Positions 27,266 through 38,010 of a DNA stretch of 64,000 nucleotides are shown piece by piece. A program made the translations under genes and the position numbers. Each line of letters begins with the position of its first letter. The stretch's first letter is position 1. The notes below the pieces were generated by a model, which worked only from the letters and a program-made list of their open reading frames with translations, was not told the DNA's origin and searched no databases. Source of the stretch: Chitinophaga silvatica. Lineage in GTDB: Bacteria > Bacteroidota > Bacteroidia > Chitinophagales > Chitinophagaceae. The DNA is taken from contig NZ_QPMM01000003.1 in the NCBI RefSeq assembly GCF_003419895.1, forward strand, positions 62,001 to 126,000, given 5' to 3'.

Positions 27266-29032
27266 TTACTGACCAAGTACAATCTGTACGCGGCGGTTCT
27301 TTGCTTTACCTTCAGCAGTATTGTTATCTGCAATAGGTTTAGCATCACCATAACCTTTAGATTCGATACGGTCTTCAGCCAGGCCTCTACCTACCAGGTA
27401 GTTCTTAACTGCAGCAGCACGTTCGTTGGAAAGACGCTGGTTAGATGCTTCATTACCTACATTATCGGTATGCCCGTAAACTCCCACTTTCAAACCTTCC
27501 GCAACTACGGCACTTTTCAGGATTTCATCGAGCACTGCATGTGAGCCGGATTTAATAACCGAACTACCGGTTTCGAACTGAATCTGGTATGATTTAGAAG
27601 AAACTTCGGAAGTGATATTATCTGCATACTTTTCCTTAATAGCAGTACCTGTCAGCAGTTCAGGGTGATTAGACACAACTGAAGCCAGGAAAGATTTATC
27701 TACTACCTGAGTATATACCGGATAGTTAGGCATCACTTCAGGATACATACGGGTCAGGATATCACCAAACGTGGTATACACGATTTTGTAACGGTCGATA
27801 TTATCTTTACCCATACCAAACATATTGGCAGCATCGTTCAGGTTAAATGCCATAGATCCACCCAGCTGTACATTCAGGCCTTGTGCATCTTTTTCTTCCA
27901 CACCGTTGTAATATTTCAACCAGTATGCACCATCCTGCTCGTTGTATACCTTCGCAGAAACACCGGCTGCATAAGCTTTTGCATCGTTAAAAGAACGTAC
28001 CTGGTCACCTGCCTGGGCCAAAGCCATAATCAGGTTTTCGATATCGGTACGGTGATCGTATGCAAATTTTTTAATAGTAATACTGATGTTAGGCATTTGA
28101 GCTGAATACTCTTTGGTAGAAGCGATGTTTACCAATCCACCTTTTTTCTGCGCCACATTTACGTCGCCTGGTGTCCAGGTGGCAACACCATCTACAGAGA
28201 TAACAGTATCCTGGCTGGTTTTCTTACCGTCGATGATCAGTTTACGTTTTTCCTTATAGCCTGCGATATATTTTGCACCGGCATCGAGGAAGTCGTTGGC
28301 TGAAATAATATTGATGGCATTACGGTCGTAAGAAGTTTCATCCGGGTTTACACGCAGGTTGTTATCACCAGCCCATTTCAGGAGGATGTTGATATCGCCG
28401 TCGCGAAGTACACCGGCAACAGATTTACCTATTGCAGTTTTCGGATCTCTTTTCCATTCGATAGGCCCCATCAGTTTATCTTCTCCATAGCTTTTACCCA
28501 TTGTGTAGAAAGCGATAGGCTGATAATCCGGACCTAGGGGTTCCAATTCTTTTACCAATGCGGCAAAGAAAGCTGGCATACCGTCGCCCATGAATGAGGC
28601 GAATACACCGGTTGCATTAGGATTGTTTTTATAATCCTGTGCAAACTTCACCATATCAGCAAGCGATTTGTTACAATCGTCCTGGCGTACCAGTTCTACC
28701 TGTAATTTCGCTTTGTCGATCAGGGAGTTTTTCACGGTTTTAGGGCCACCGTTTGCATACATGAGGGCAAACTGTGAGTTCCAGGCCATTACGCGCCAGG
28801 ATATTTTAGTACCTCCATTCAGTACTTCTTCTCCTTCGGGGAGTGCCAGTTTGGAAGCATTACCCGCGAGGGAAGCTTCAGGAGCATCCGGTAATGCTAC
28901 CCTTCCGATTTCGGTTGCTTCTTTTGCAATTTGCGGGCGTTTATCCCACCAAAGTACCTTTCCTGCATAAATGGCACCTAACAACAATACGATGCCTAAA
29001 ACCTTTCCACCGGGTTTTACTTTCACGGCCAT
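27266..29032 (-). CDS. Membrane-anchored substrate-binding protein fused to OmpA-like peptidoglycan-binding domain
   Basis: A 588-residue fusion. An N-terminal membrane helix (about 8-28, no lipobox or signal cleavage site) is followed by a linker. A periplasmic type II-like solute-binding region (about 75-440) comes next, reading KISWRVMAWNSQFALMYANGG and VRQDDCNKSLADMVKFA. The C-terminus is an OmpA-like domain (about 465-588: IQFETGSSVIKSG, GVYGHTDNVGNEASNQRLSNERAAAV, KNRRVQIVL). This would tether a binding protein to both the inner membrane and peptidoglycan. Databases call similar proteins phosphate ABC transporter substrate-binding/OmpA family proteins, but phosphate binding is unproven. 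The ABC permease and ATPase are downstream. Confidence 0.85.
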   Translation of the reverse strand: MAVKVKPGGKVLGIVLLLGAIYAGKVLWWDKRPQIAKEATEIGRVALPDAPEASLAGNASKLALPEGEEVLNGGTKISWRVMAWNSQFALMYANGGPKTVKNSLIDKAKLQVELVRQDDCNKSLADMVKFAQDYKNNPNATGVFASFMGDGMPAFFAALVKELEPLGPDYQPIAFYTMGKSYGEDKLMGPIEWKRDPKTAIGKSVAGVLRDGDINILLKWAGDNNLRVNPDETSYDRNAINIISANDFLDAGAKYIAGYKEKRKLIIDGKKTSQDTVISVDGVATWTPGDVNVAQKKGGLVNIASTKEYSAQMPNISITIKKFAYDHRTDIENLIMALAQAGDQVRSFNDAKAYAAGVSAKVYNEQDGAYWLKYYNGVEEKDAQGLNVQLGGSMAFNLNDAANMFGMGKDNIDRYKIVYTTFGDILTRMYPEVMPNYPVYTQVVDKSFLASVVSNHPELLTGTAIKEKYADNITSEVSSKSYQIQFETGSSVIKSGSHAVLDEILKSAVVAEGLKVGVYGHTDNVGNEASNQRLSNERAAAVKNYLVGRGLAEDRIESKGYGDAKPIADNNTAEGKAKNRRVQIVLGQ

Positions 29033-29077
29033 AGTGATAATTATTTAGATTGATTGAATGATGTTTAATTAGATTGA

Positions 29078-30067
29078 TTAGCTTAAGAGATCATTGTAGT
29101 TATCTGTTGGTACAGAGCCCGGGAGGCGTGGTTGTTTCGACGGTTCCCATCTTTGTATATCCAATTTGTAAGTCTGATCAGGATCATAAGCTTCAAGCAT
29201 TTTCAGTCCCTGAACTTCATACGTAGCATTATCCAGATCAATGGAACGCATGAAATCAGTTGAGTAGTTAATTGCTTTCTTCATGCTGGATAGCTTGGTA
29301 GCAATATCTTCTTTCAGGAATTCCATCGACTGTTCTACCATGAGTTTTTTCTCAGGGTCGCCGTTGAAGATTTTCAGGGCAGACGACAATGCTTTGTTAC
29401 CGGAAGTAACGGACTTGTAAAGGTCTTTTTTCAGTTCCAGTTCATTGCGTGCATCCTCGATCATGTAACCACTATTCTTATGTACTTTGGTCAGGTAATC
29501 GCCAATTTTTGCGAGGTTATCTCTGATTGGAGTTAGCTGAGCTACATATTCTTTTATACGGGCAATCTGACGGGTGGCATTACCCAGTTCCGGCAGCATG
29601 TTGTTATCTTTTGCCGCTTTGGCACGGGATAATAACTGGCCCATTTCCTTTTCCTTTTCGTTAATCTTCAGATCAATTTTTTCTTTCTGAGCATCAACGT
29701 CTATGGATTGTTTATAGAGTTTTTCGCGTTGTTCTTCCATATCGCTGATATAGTCTTCAGCGATGAGGAAAGGATCAAGTTCAATTACGAGTCCTACTAA
29801 CTTTTTCATCAGCCATTCATAGAAATAGAAGAGGCTAAGTCTGAGTTTGCGGTGGGTAATGCAATAGAGGAAAACTCCAAGACATACCAGGGCAATACCG
29901 AAGTTGAGGGTATTCCATACAACTTGGGTTAAAATAGGAACTACATAATAGCCTATAGCTACTAGTAATCCTAAGCCGATCAGGATTCCGAATTTCCCTC
30001 CAGGTCTGTTCCAATAGGATTTCAATTTCTGCCCGGAATCTGTGGCAGGAAAGTACTGTGTTTCCAT
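29078..30067 (-). CDS. Two-helix membrane protein with long coiled coil, unknown function
   Basis: A 329-residue protein. Two hydrophobic helices (about residues 26-47 and 52-70) are followed by a charged, mostly helical region. A coiled coil runs from about 100 to 215 (DPFLIAEDYISDMEEQREKL, EKEKEMGQLLSRAKAAKDN, QIARIKEYVAQL). The tail (300-329) is Pro/Asp-rich. The cytoplasmic helical part recalls PspA/Vipp1 proteins in composition only; I cannot establish homology. It sits second in the five-gene operon, 14 bp after the first gene and 45 bp before the SBP-OmpA gene. Confidence 0.65.
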   Translation of the reverse strand: METQYFPATDSGQKLKSYWNRPGGKFGILIGLGLLVAIGYYVVPILTQVVWNTLNFGIALVCLGVFLYCITHRKLRLSLFYFYEWLMKKLVGLVIELDPFLIAEDYISDMEEQREKLYKQSIDVDAQKEKIDLKINEKEKEMGQLLSRAKAAKDNNMLPELGNATRQIARIKEYVAQLTPIRDNLAKIGDYLTKVHKNSGYMIEDARNELELKKDLYKSVTSGNKALSSALKIFNGDPEKKLMVEQSMEFLKEDIATKLSSMKKAINYSTDFMRSIDLDNATYEVQGLKMLEAYDPDQTYKLDIQRWEPSKQPRLPGSVPTDNYNDLLS

Positions 30068-30081
30068 GGGTGTGTTAATCG

Positions 30082-30768
30082 TTAAAGCGAAGTATTGATT
30101 TTTTGAATATCTGTGTTTATCTTTCTCAACATAGCTTCACAGGCTACCTGATAGCCTTGTGTATTTGCATGAATTTTTGCTTCCTGTTCAGCAATTTGTC
30201 CTTTCAATTGTTCTGTTAGCGTTTGTGCCTCGGCGATTTCTTTAGTCAGTTGTTGAATCAGAGCGGCATTATCGGCCATTTTCTTAGACAGATCTTCCAG
30301 TTGCTGGTTGCGGCCATCGACTTCGGTAGCGGCTTTGCTGCTGGCTGCTTTTTCGAATTCTGCTTTATCCTGCTCAATAATTTGTTTGTATTGTGCAGCG
30401 CTTTCAATCAGCCTGTTTTTTGTCAGCCCTTGAATGCTCAGTGTTGCGTACACGGCAGCCATACGTGCATTTTCATCTTTCACGTGAGCTTCCAGTGTTT
30501 CCATCATTTTCCAGAATTCATAATAATCCGGCCCTGGCAAATTGCTTTTTTCAAAAAGGGCGCTGAAGTGCTGTTCGAACTTATCTAGCTCCGCTTCTGA
30601 AAGATTTGGTGGTCCGGATTGTACTGGTTGATACGAATTACCGGAAGGATTGCTAAGGGGGAATTTTTGCGAAAGAGCATGATGTTGTTCTGCTGCTCTT
30701 GCATTGTTGTTGTCATCGGGTTCAAATTCCACAAAAAGGCCCATGGCTTTTTTCAGAAAGTTTGACAT
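30082..30768 (-). CDS. Soluble coiled-coil protein, unknown function
   Basis: A 228-residue protein without signal peptide or membrane helix, so probably cytoplasmic. It begins MSNFLKKAMGLFVEFEPDD; a TTG one codon upstream is possible but less likely. A Pro/Ser-rich linker (about 40-57) leads to a helical domain (about 58-125) and a C-terminal coiled coil (about 130-210: GRNQQLEDLSKKMADNAALIQQL, LTEQLKGQIAEQEAKIH). It is the first gene of the five-gene ABC/OmpA operon. I do not recognise a named family. It may act with the neighbouring membrane coiled-coil protein. Confidence 0.6.
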   Translation of the reverse strand: MSNFLKKAMGLFVEFEPDDNNNARAAEQHHALSQKFPLSNPSGNSYQPVQSGPPNLSEAELDKFEQHFSALFEKSNLPGPDYYEFWKMMETLEAHVKDENARMAAVYATLSIQGLTKNRLIESAAQYKQIIEQDKAEFEKAASSKAATEVDGRNQQLEDLSKKMADNAALIQQLTKEIAEAQTLTEQLKGQIAEQEAKIHANTQGYQVACEAMLRKINTDIQKINTSL

Positions 30769-31023
30769 CAATAGTTGGATTGAGACATTTATGAAGATTT
30801 TATATCGTTGGAAGTTTTGTATAGGTTATATATAACGTATAGGTGCCACCCTAAATGCAAGTTATATGCCAATTTAAAAGCAGGTTATTATTTTCATATA
30901 TGGTACAGGTATTATTTATCATTAAATATATACAATATTTCCTTAACAATCCTTTTCCAGTCTCAGAAAGGGAAAAACAAGAGATTTATAGTACTTTAGT
31001 TCCCGCAAAAACGATGCAGTTTC

Positions 31024-31938
31024 ATGTCTATCCAGGTTTCAGAATTAAGTAAAGTTTATGGGGAGCAAAGGGCAGTAGACGCCATTTCCTTTGAATTGAA
31101 AAAAGGGGAAATTACCGGATTCCTTGGGCCAAATGGTGCCGGGAAATCCACTACCATGAAAATGATCACCGGATTTCTGCCTCCTACCAGCGGAACTGCT
31201 ACTGTATGCGGGTTCGACGTGGTTTCCCAATCACTGGAAGTACGTAAAAGGGTCGGATATCTTCCCGAATCCAATCCCTTGTACTACGATATGTATCTGA
31301 CCGAATTTTTAGGCTTTGTAGCCGGAATTCACAGAATCGGAAAACAAGCTACCAAACGAATAGATGAAGTTATCGGGCTAACAGGCCTGCAACCCGAAAG
31401 AAATAAGAAAATAGGCGCACTTTCCAACGGATATAAGCAAAGAGTGGGAATTGCCCAGGCTCTGCTTCACGATCCGGAAGTATTGATTCTGGACGAACCC
31501 ACTACGGGATTAGATCCTAATCAACTGGCTGATATCCGCCAACTTATCAAAACTTTAGGAGCCAGTAAAACCGTCATCCTGTCTACCCATATTATGCAGG
31601 AAGTAGAAGCGATCTGCGACAGGGCAATAATTATCAATCAGGGAAAAATAATTGCAGATGACCAACTTGCGGCTTTACAACAGAATAGTGGCAGTAACGG
31701 CTATATTCTTGTAAGTTTTGGCGAAGAGGTTAGTCAGGAAGAATTGTCAAAAATCCCTGGTGTTGCGGCTGTTAGTAAGAAAGACGAACAACATTGGCAG
31801 TTGTTTTCATCCCAGGTAGATGAGGTTAGAAAAAACCTGTTACAATTTGCTTTGATTAATAACAGGAACATACTTTCTTTGCAGAGCAATTCGCAAAGCC
31901 TCGAATCTATTTTCCGGGAATTGACGAAAAGAGTGTAA
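31024..31938 (+). CDS. gldA: Gliding-associated ABC transporter ATP-binding protein GldA
   Basis: A 304-residue ABC ATPase: Walker A GPNGAGKST (35-43), signature LSNGYKQRV (133-141), Walker B VLILDEPTTGLD (153-164), and ILSTHIMQEVEAICD for the H-loop. YLPESNPLYYDMYLTEFLGFVAGIHRI, which follows VGYL, is typical of GldA. In Flavobacterium GldA works with the GldF/GldG membrane subunits. Neither is adjacent here, but gldA is commonly unlinked from gldFG. Many exporters share this ATPase type, so the assignment is good but not absolute. It is divergent from the ABC/OmpA operon. Confidence 0.78.
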   Translation: MSIQVSELSKVYGEQRAVDAISFELKKGEITGFLGPNGAGKSTTMKMITGFLPPTSGTATVCGFDVVSQSLEVRKRVGYLPESNPLYYDMYLTEFLGFVAGIHRIGKQATKRIDEVIGLTGLQPERNKKIGALSNGYKQRVGIAQALLHDPEVLILDEPTTGLDPNQLADIRQLIKTLGASKTVILSTHIMQEVEAICDRAIIINQGKIIADDQLAALQQNSGSNGYILVSFGEEVSQEELSKIPGVAAVSKKDEQHWQLFSSQVDEVRKNLLQFALINNRNILSLQSNSQSLESIFRELTKRV

Positions 31939-31994
31939 GGTTTCTCCTCATATGGATCATGAAGGGAAAATTGCATCCATCCATAACAAAATAA

Positions 31995-33293
<1,299 letters not shown>

Positions 33294-33313
33294 ACTAATT
33301 AATGCACATTTAA

Positions 33314-33357
33314 CGGGTTTGAAGAGAATCTAATTCTTTTCAAACCCGCATTTTTTT
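33314..33357 (+). terminator. Intrinsic terminator of eno
   Basis: A 16-bp stem with one mismatch (33314-33329 with 33333-33348), a 3-nt loop, then seven T at 33351-33357, starting 21 bp after the eno stop. Confidence 0.85.
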
Positions 33358-33369
33358 GTAATTTGCTGT

Positions 33370-33687
33370 ATGTCTAAATTTCAATCCATAAAATTGCCAA
33401 AATTTGTAAAGAATAAATTCTTTATAGCTGCTGCCGCATTTGTAATATGGATTTGCTTTTTAGACAAAATAAACCTCATGTATCAATACCAGTTCAGATC
33501 TGAGGAACTAAAACTGGAGGCTCAGAAAGCATTCTTTATCAAAGAAATCCAGCAAACTAAAGAAGAACAACAAGAACTCCTTTCCAGCCCCGAAAAACAG
33601 GAAAAATTTGCCAGAGAGAAATACTTAATGAAAAAGGATGAGGAAGATCTTTTTATCATTGTTCCTTCTACCACTGCGAAACCATAA
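33370..33687 (+). CDS. Septum formation initiator (FtsB/DivIC-like) protein
   Basis: A 105-residue bitopic protein. One membrane helix (about residues 15-33, FFIAAAAFVIWICFL) is followed by a coiled coil (about 40-85, EELKLEAQKAFFIKEIQQTKEE). The motif EKFAREKYLMKKDEEDLFIIV is the family's C-terminal hallmark. FtsB/DivIC proteins scaffold the divisome. The position just after enolase is the same as in many other bacteria. The terminator after eno suggests that it also has its own promoter. Confidence 0.85.
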   Translation: MSKFQSIKLPKFVKNKFFIAAAAFVIWICFLDKINLMYQYQFRSEELKLEAQKAFFIKEIQQTKEEQQELLSSPEKQEKFAREKYLMKKDEEDLFIIVPSTTAKP

Positions 33688-33792
33688 CGCCCGACCTTGC
33701 CTGTATTAAAAAATTATCCTAATTTAACAATAGATTCAACCCTTATATCGTTATAAAACAGAACCTATTTTTTGGTATTAAAACAAATCTGC

Positions 33793-34008
33793 ATGAGTAA
33801 TTTTACACTTTCTGTACTTTCAACCCTGTGTCTTGTTACCAAAGGTGATATCAAACAACAGGAGGAACTTTCCTTATCCAGGGAAGAGCAAGCTAACTTT
33901 GAAGACACCAAAACAGCATTAAACACCCTTTATTCTGCACCAAGAGCTACTACCCTGCAACAAATCTTCGATTACGCCGCTAACAAACAGAACGGGGAAG
34001 AAAAATAG
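33793..34008 (+). CDS. Small hypothetical protein
   Basis: A 71-residue protein beginning MSNFTLSVLSTLCLVTKGDI; an in-frame TTG at 33772 would add seven residues. There is no membrane helix and no recognisable motif. The C-terminal part (EEQANFEDTKTALNTLYSA and TTLQQIFDYAANKQ) is predicted helical. It ends 12 bp before nth and may be co-transcribed with it. Similar short proteins occur in Bacteroidota, but I know of no function. Confidence 0.55.
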   Translation: MSNFTLSVLSTLCLVTKGDIKQQEELSLSREEQANFEDTKTALNTLYSAPRATTLQQIFDYAANKQNGEEK

Positions 34009-34020
34009 TATCTTTACGGC

Positions 34021-34668
34021 ATGACTCAGAAAGAGCGTTACGCATTTGTACTCAATTACTTTGAGACGCATTCTCCTAATGCCGAAACCGAATTAATATA
34101 CGATAACCCTTACCAACTTTTGGTAGCGGTAATCCTTTCTGCCCAATGCACCGATAAAAGGGTAAACATGACCACCCCGGCTATATTTGAACAATATCCG
34201 GACGTCTACGCGCTAAGCAATGCTACATTCGATGACCTTTTTCCGCTAATCCGCAGCATCAGCTATCCTAACAACAAAACAAAACACCTCATAGGAATGG
34301 CTCAAATGGTTGTGGAAGACTTTAACGGAGAAATCCCTTCCACCGTAGCTGAACTGGTAAAACTACCCGGTGTAGGCCGTAAAACAGCCAATGTAATTAC
34401 GTCCGTTGTTCACCACCAACCTAATATGGCTGTAGATACCCATGTTTTTCGCGTTGCAGCTCGTATCGGGTTGACAACCAACGCCAAAACACCTTTACAA
34501 ACCGAACTTCAGCTTATCAAAAATATTCCGAAAGACAAAATTCACATCGCTCACCATTGGCTTATTCTGCATGGCAGGTATATCTGTATTGCCAGAAGCC
34601 CTAAATGCGGCGAATGTGGACTACGTCCGGCTTGTAAATACTATGCTAAGCTGGTAAAAGCTCAGTAA
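34021..34668 (+). CDS. nth: Endonuclease III
   Basis: A 215-residue HhH-GPD DNA glycosylase/AP lyase for oxidised pyrimidines. The hairpin-helix-hairpin region is LVKLPGVGRKTANVI, with the catalytic Lys in GVGRKTA. The catalytic Asp is in MAVDTHVFRVAARIGL. The C-terminal iron-sulfur cluster has the classic C-x6-C-x2-C-x5-C spacing (CIARSPKCGECGLRPAC). Full length. It is followed 10 bp later by a DUF2071 gene. Confidence 0.95.
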   Translation: MTQKERYAFVLNYFETHSPNAETELIYDNPYQLLVAVILSAQCTDKRVNMTTPAIFEQYPDVYALSNATFDDLFPLIRSISYPNNKTKHLIGMAQMVVEDFNGEIPSTVAELVKLPGVGRKTANVITSVVHHQPNMAVDTHVFRVAARIGLTTNAKTPLQTELQLIKNIPKDKIHIAHHWLILHGRYICIARSPKCGECGLRPACKYYAKLVKAQ

Positions 34669-34678
34669 ACCGTTTGAT

Positions 34679-35401
34679 ATGCAACCTTTTTTAACTGCCA
34701 ACTGGAAAAATTTGCTCCTTTTCAATTTCGAAGCAGATCCTGCCCTCCTGCGCCCTTATCTTCCAGCCTATACAGAATTAGATTTCTTCGGCGGTAAAAC
34801 CTACCTAAGCCTGGTTGGATTTCTCTTTGAAAAAACTAAGCTCAAAGGGATCAGCGTTCCCGCTCATCAGACTTTTGAGGAAGTAAACCTTCGGTTTTAT
34901 GTCAGATATAAGGAAGCCGGAAAATGGAAAAGAGGAGTTGCTTTCATTAAGGAGCTGGTTCCTAAACCCATGATTACTTTTGTTGCCAACACACTCTACA
35001 ACGAAAAATATGCAACGCTCCCCATGAAACATAAATGGGAGTTTTCCGATCAGGCAATTGAAATAAGCTATCAATGGAAATTAAAAGATACCTGGAATTT
35101 CCTTACTGCAACTGCCAATAAAGAAAGTATTGCAATTGAAGACAACAGTGAAAATGAATTTATTCTCGAGCATTATTGGGGATATACTCAGATCAATAAT
35201 AAATTAAGTGGTGAATATGAAGTTAAACATCCTAAATGGATGGTACATCCGGTAAGGAACTTTAACTATTATTGTGATACACTTAACTTATACGGAGAAG
35301 CTTTTGTACCGGCTCTGCAACAGCCCGGCAGCGTTATCTTAGCTACCGGTTCAGAAATTGAAGTAATGCCGGGAAGAAAAATCAGAAGTATACCTTTATA
35401 A
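34679..35401 (+). CDS. DUF2071 (YqjF-like) protein
   Basis: A 240-residue protein matching the DUF2071/YqjF family. It begins with TANWKNLLLFNFEADPALLRPYLPAYTELDFFGGKTYLSLVGF, has FEEVNLRFYVRY in the middle, and ends with a beta-rich domain. No catalytic motif is known to me. It follows nth by 10 bp and is probably co-transcribed with it. The functional link is unclear. Confidence 0.8.
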   Translation: MQPFLTANWKNLLLFNFEADPALLRPYLPAYTELDFFGGKTYLSLVGFLFEKTKLKGISVPAHQTFEEVNLRFYVRYKEAGKWKRGVAFIKELVPKPMITFVANTLYNEKYATLPMKHKWEFSDQAIEISYQWKLKDTWNFLTATANKESIAIEDNSENEFILEHYWGYTQINNKLSGEYEVKHPKWMVHPVRNFNYYCDTLNLYGEAFVPALQQPGSVILATGSEIEVMPGRKIRSIPL

Positions 35402-35500
35402 ACCTTGCAGGTTTCCTTTATCCATCATTAATTTCATTTGTAGATTCCAAAATTTATTATCTTAAGCGGTTCATAAAGTTTCAAAAATACATATCGTCGT

Positions 35501-36697
35501 ATGAAATCAACTGTTAGGGTACAGCTCTCGTTTATGATGTTCCTCGAATTCTTTATTTGGGGAGCATGGTTTGTGACACTGGGTACCTTTGTTCTGAAAA
35601 ACCTCCATGCTTCCGATACAGAAGTTGGGGTAGCTTTTCTTACTCAGTCTATCGGTGCTGTGATTGCACCATTTATTGTAGGAATTATTGCCGATAGATT
35701 TTTCTCGGCCCAAAACATTCTCGGTATTATTCACCTCATTGGTGCTGCATTATTATGGTTGATGTCCGGGCTCACTGAGTTTGCGACTTTCTACCCGGCA
35801 GTACTTTGGTACATGGTATTGTACATGCCAACACTTGCGCTGGTAAACTCAATTTCCTTCAGGCAGATGAATGATCCGAGTAAGGAGTTTTCATTTATCC
35901 GCGTATTTGGTACCATTGGTTGGATCCTTGCAGGTTTACTTATCGGATGGTTAAAGTGGGAGAAAACCAATTCTCTGGATCTTACCTTCAAAATGGCCGC
36001 TATGGCATCTTTGCTGTTAGGATTATTTAGTTTTTCACTACCTAAAACTCCTCCTGCAAAGAAAGGAACCAAGATTTCTGTAAGAGAAATTCTGGGTCTC
36101 GATGCCATCCGCATGCTGAAAAACAGATCATATTTACTGTTCTTCCTCGCATCTGTTGCGATCTGTATCCCTCTGGCCTTCTACTATAATTTCACCAATC
36201 CTTTCCTCAACGAAATTGGTATGGAAGCAGCAGCCGGTAAGCAATCTATGGGTCAGATGTCTGAATTCCTGTTTATGCTCGTAATGCCTTTATTCTTTGC
36301 CCGTTTAGGTGTGAAGAAAATGCTGGCACTCGGAATGGCTGCATGGGTAATCAGGTATTTCCTGTTTGCAAATGGAAACGTAGATGGAAATTACTGGATG
36401 CTGATAGTTGGTATTCTGTTACATGGTATATGCTATGACTTCTTCTTTGTAACCGGACAAATTTATACTGATAAGGTTGCCGGCGAAGAATTTAAAAGTT
36501 CTGCGCAAGGTTTTGTAACGCTTGCCACTTATGGAGTAGGTATGTTGATTGGTTTCCTCATTTCAGGACCAATCGTAAATGCGTATAAAACCAGTGCAAC
36601 ATCTCACGACTGGCACAGCATCTGGTTGATACCTGCCGGTATTGCAGCTGTAGTATTAGTACTGTTTATGATTTTCTTCAAAGACAATAACAAATAA
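35501..36697 (+). CDS. MFS transporter, nucleoside permease (NupG/XapB) type
   Basis: A 398-residue inner-membrane protein with about twelve hydrophobic helices. It opens with [25 protein letters not shown], as in the NupG/nucleoside:H+ symporter group. [25 protein letters not shown] and [14 protein letters not shown] are also family-like. The substrate could be a nucleoside or, in Bacteroidota, a sugar or polyol. It is followed by a Gfo/Idh/MocA oxidoreductase gene after a short gap holding a hairpin, which hints at uptake and oxidation of the same compound. Confidence 0.82.
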   Translation: MKSTVRVQLSFMMFLEFFIWGAWFVTLGTFVLKNLHASDTEVGVAFLTQSIGAVIAPFIVGIIADRFFSAQNILGIIHLIGAALLWLMSGLTEFATFYPAVLWYMVLYMPTLALVNSISFRQMNDPSKEFSFIRVFGTIGWILAGLLIGWLKWEKTNSLDLTFKMAAMASLLLGLFSFSLPKTPPAKKGTKISVREILGLDAIRMLKNRSYLLFFLASVAICIPLAFYYNFTNPFLNEIGMEAAAGKQSMGQMSEFLFMLVMPLFFARLGVKKMLALGMAAWVIRYFLFANGNVDGNYWMLIVGILLHGICYDFFFVTGQIYTDKVAGEEFKSSAQGFVTLATYGVGMLIGFLISGPIVNAYKTSATSHDWHSIWLIPAGIAAVVLVLFMIFFKDNNK

Positions 36698-36712
36698 TCT
36701 CTTCATTTCGAG

Positions 36713-36739
36713 CCCTGCAACGCACCTATCGTTGCAGGG
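36713..36739 (+). terminator. Hairpin between the MFS and Gfo/Idh/MocA genes
   Basis: A perfect 10-bp stem (36713-36722 with 36730-36739) and a 7-nt loop. There is no T tract, so it may be a processing site or weak terminator. Confidence 0.4.
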
Positions 36740-36756
36740 TGCTAAATCAAAGTTTT

Positions 36757-37947
36757 ATGGCAAACATAGCAATGCTTGGTTCTGGCTTTATTGCTCGCTT
36801 CTATGCCGATTCCATCATCGGCCAAAGAAGCCGCGATACGATAGTTAGTGTATATTCCCGACGTGATGAAAGCGCAAAAAAATTTGCTGACGACTACAAA
36901 GTAGCATTCCAGACTACCGATATGGAAGCCGCAATTGCTCGTCAGGACGTTGATGTAGTATGTATTTCATTGCCTAACAATTTACATGAAGCTGCAGTAA
37001 ACCTTTGCTGTAAACATAAAAAAGCGGTGATCTGTACCAAGCCTTTAGGTCGTAATGCCGAAGAAGCTAAACGTATGCTGGAAGCCGTAGAGAAAGCCGG
37101 AATCTTTCACGGATACCTGGAAGACCTGGTATATACTCCTAAATTCATCAAAGCATTACAAAGTGTGAAGGATGGCGCTTTAGGCCGTATTCTGTGGGCT
37201 AAATCAAGAGAAACTCACCCTGGCCCGCATAGCGAATGGTTTTGGGATAAGGAACAGGCAGGTGGTGGCTGTATCCTCGACTTAGGTTGCCACTGTGTTG
37301 AAATCGGCCGCAGCTTCATTGGTAAGGATATCAAACCAATTGAAGTAATGTGCTGGGCTGATACCCAGGTAAAACCAATTGATGCAGAAGACCATGCTAT
37401 TGGTCTGGTAAAATATGAAAACGGTGCTATCGGTCAGTTTGAGGTGAGCTGGACGTTCAGAGGCGGACTGGATCTCAGAGATGAAGTAATGGGAAGTGAA
37501 GGTACTATCTGGCTGAATAGCTTCCTCCGTACAGGTTTCGATATGTTTACCACTGGTAAGGGTGCCGATTATGTAGCTGAAAAAGCAGAAAGTAACTCCG
37601 GCTGGTTATTCCCTGTAGGTGATGAACTCAATGAGCTGGGATATAATCATATGTTCACAGATATGTTCAACGCCATGGAAAAAGGAACTGAGGCTCGTGA
37701 AACTTTCTATGATGGATATGTTGTTAACGCAATTCTTGATGCTGCCTATAAAAGCGCAGCCAGTAAACAATGGGAACCAGTAAAGCTAGACATCTGGCGC
37801 GGTCAGGAAGGCTTGTCTAAACACAAGACCCTTACCGAATATAATGATCAATACTATCTGGTGAAAGAAGAAATGACACATTTCGGAGCCAGGAAACTGA
37901 TCCTTAAAGACAAAACTACTGGTCAAATTATTGAACAAACTGTATAA
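36757..37947 (+). CDS. Gfo/Idh/MocA family oxidoreductase
   Basis: A 396-residue NAD(P)-dependent dehydrogenase counting from ATG 36757 ([19 protein letters not shown]); a GTG six codons upstream is possible. The Rossmann motif is GSGFIARF. The family's [12 protein letters not shown] (the EKP-like cofactor motif) is around residue 90, and the catalytic region contains [14 protein letters not shown]. The C-terminal half is the usual beta-sheet domain. Sugar or inositol oxidation is likely, but the substrate is unknown. It follows an MFS permease. Confidence 0.85.
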   Translation: MANIAMLGSGFIARFYADSIIGQRSRDTIVSVYSRRDESAKKFADDYKVAFQTTDMEAAIARQDVDVVCISLPNNLHEAAVNLCCKHKKAVICTKPLGRNAEEAKRMLEAVEKAGIFHGYLEDLVYTPKFIKALQSVKDGALGRILWAKSRETHPGPHSEWFWDKEQAGGGCILDLGCHCVEIGRSFIGKDIKPIEVMCWADTQVKPIDAEDHAIGLVKYENGAIGQFEVSWTFRGGLDLRDEVMGSEGTIWLNSFLRTGFDMFTTGKGADYVAEKAESNSGWLFPVGDELNELGYNHMFTDMFNAMEKGTEARETFYDGYVVNAILDAAYKSAASKQWEPVKLDIWRGQEGLSKHKTLTEYNDQYYLVKEEMTHFGARKLILKDKTTGQIIEQTV

Positions 37948-37964
37948 AGAATTATACAATTTTG

Positions 37965-37996
37965 AAACAGGACTGACATAATTGTCGGTCCTGTTT
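37965..37996. terminator. Bidirectional terminator
   Basis: A 14-bp stem (37965-37978 with 37983-37996, one G-T) and a TAAT loop lie between two convergent genes, with short T/A runs on both sides. Confidence 0.7.
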
Positions 37997-38010
37997 TGTT
38001 ATAAGGATAG

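Noticed and set aside
31024..31938. gldA as part of the SBP-OmpA ABC operon
   Set aside because: It is on the opposite strand, belongs to the exporter-type ATPase group, and lies across a divergent promoter region.
36739..36756. GTG start of the Gfo/Idh/MocA gene
   Set aside because: It lies at the edge of a hairpin stem. ATG 36757 leads directly into the Rossmann strand.
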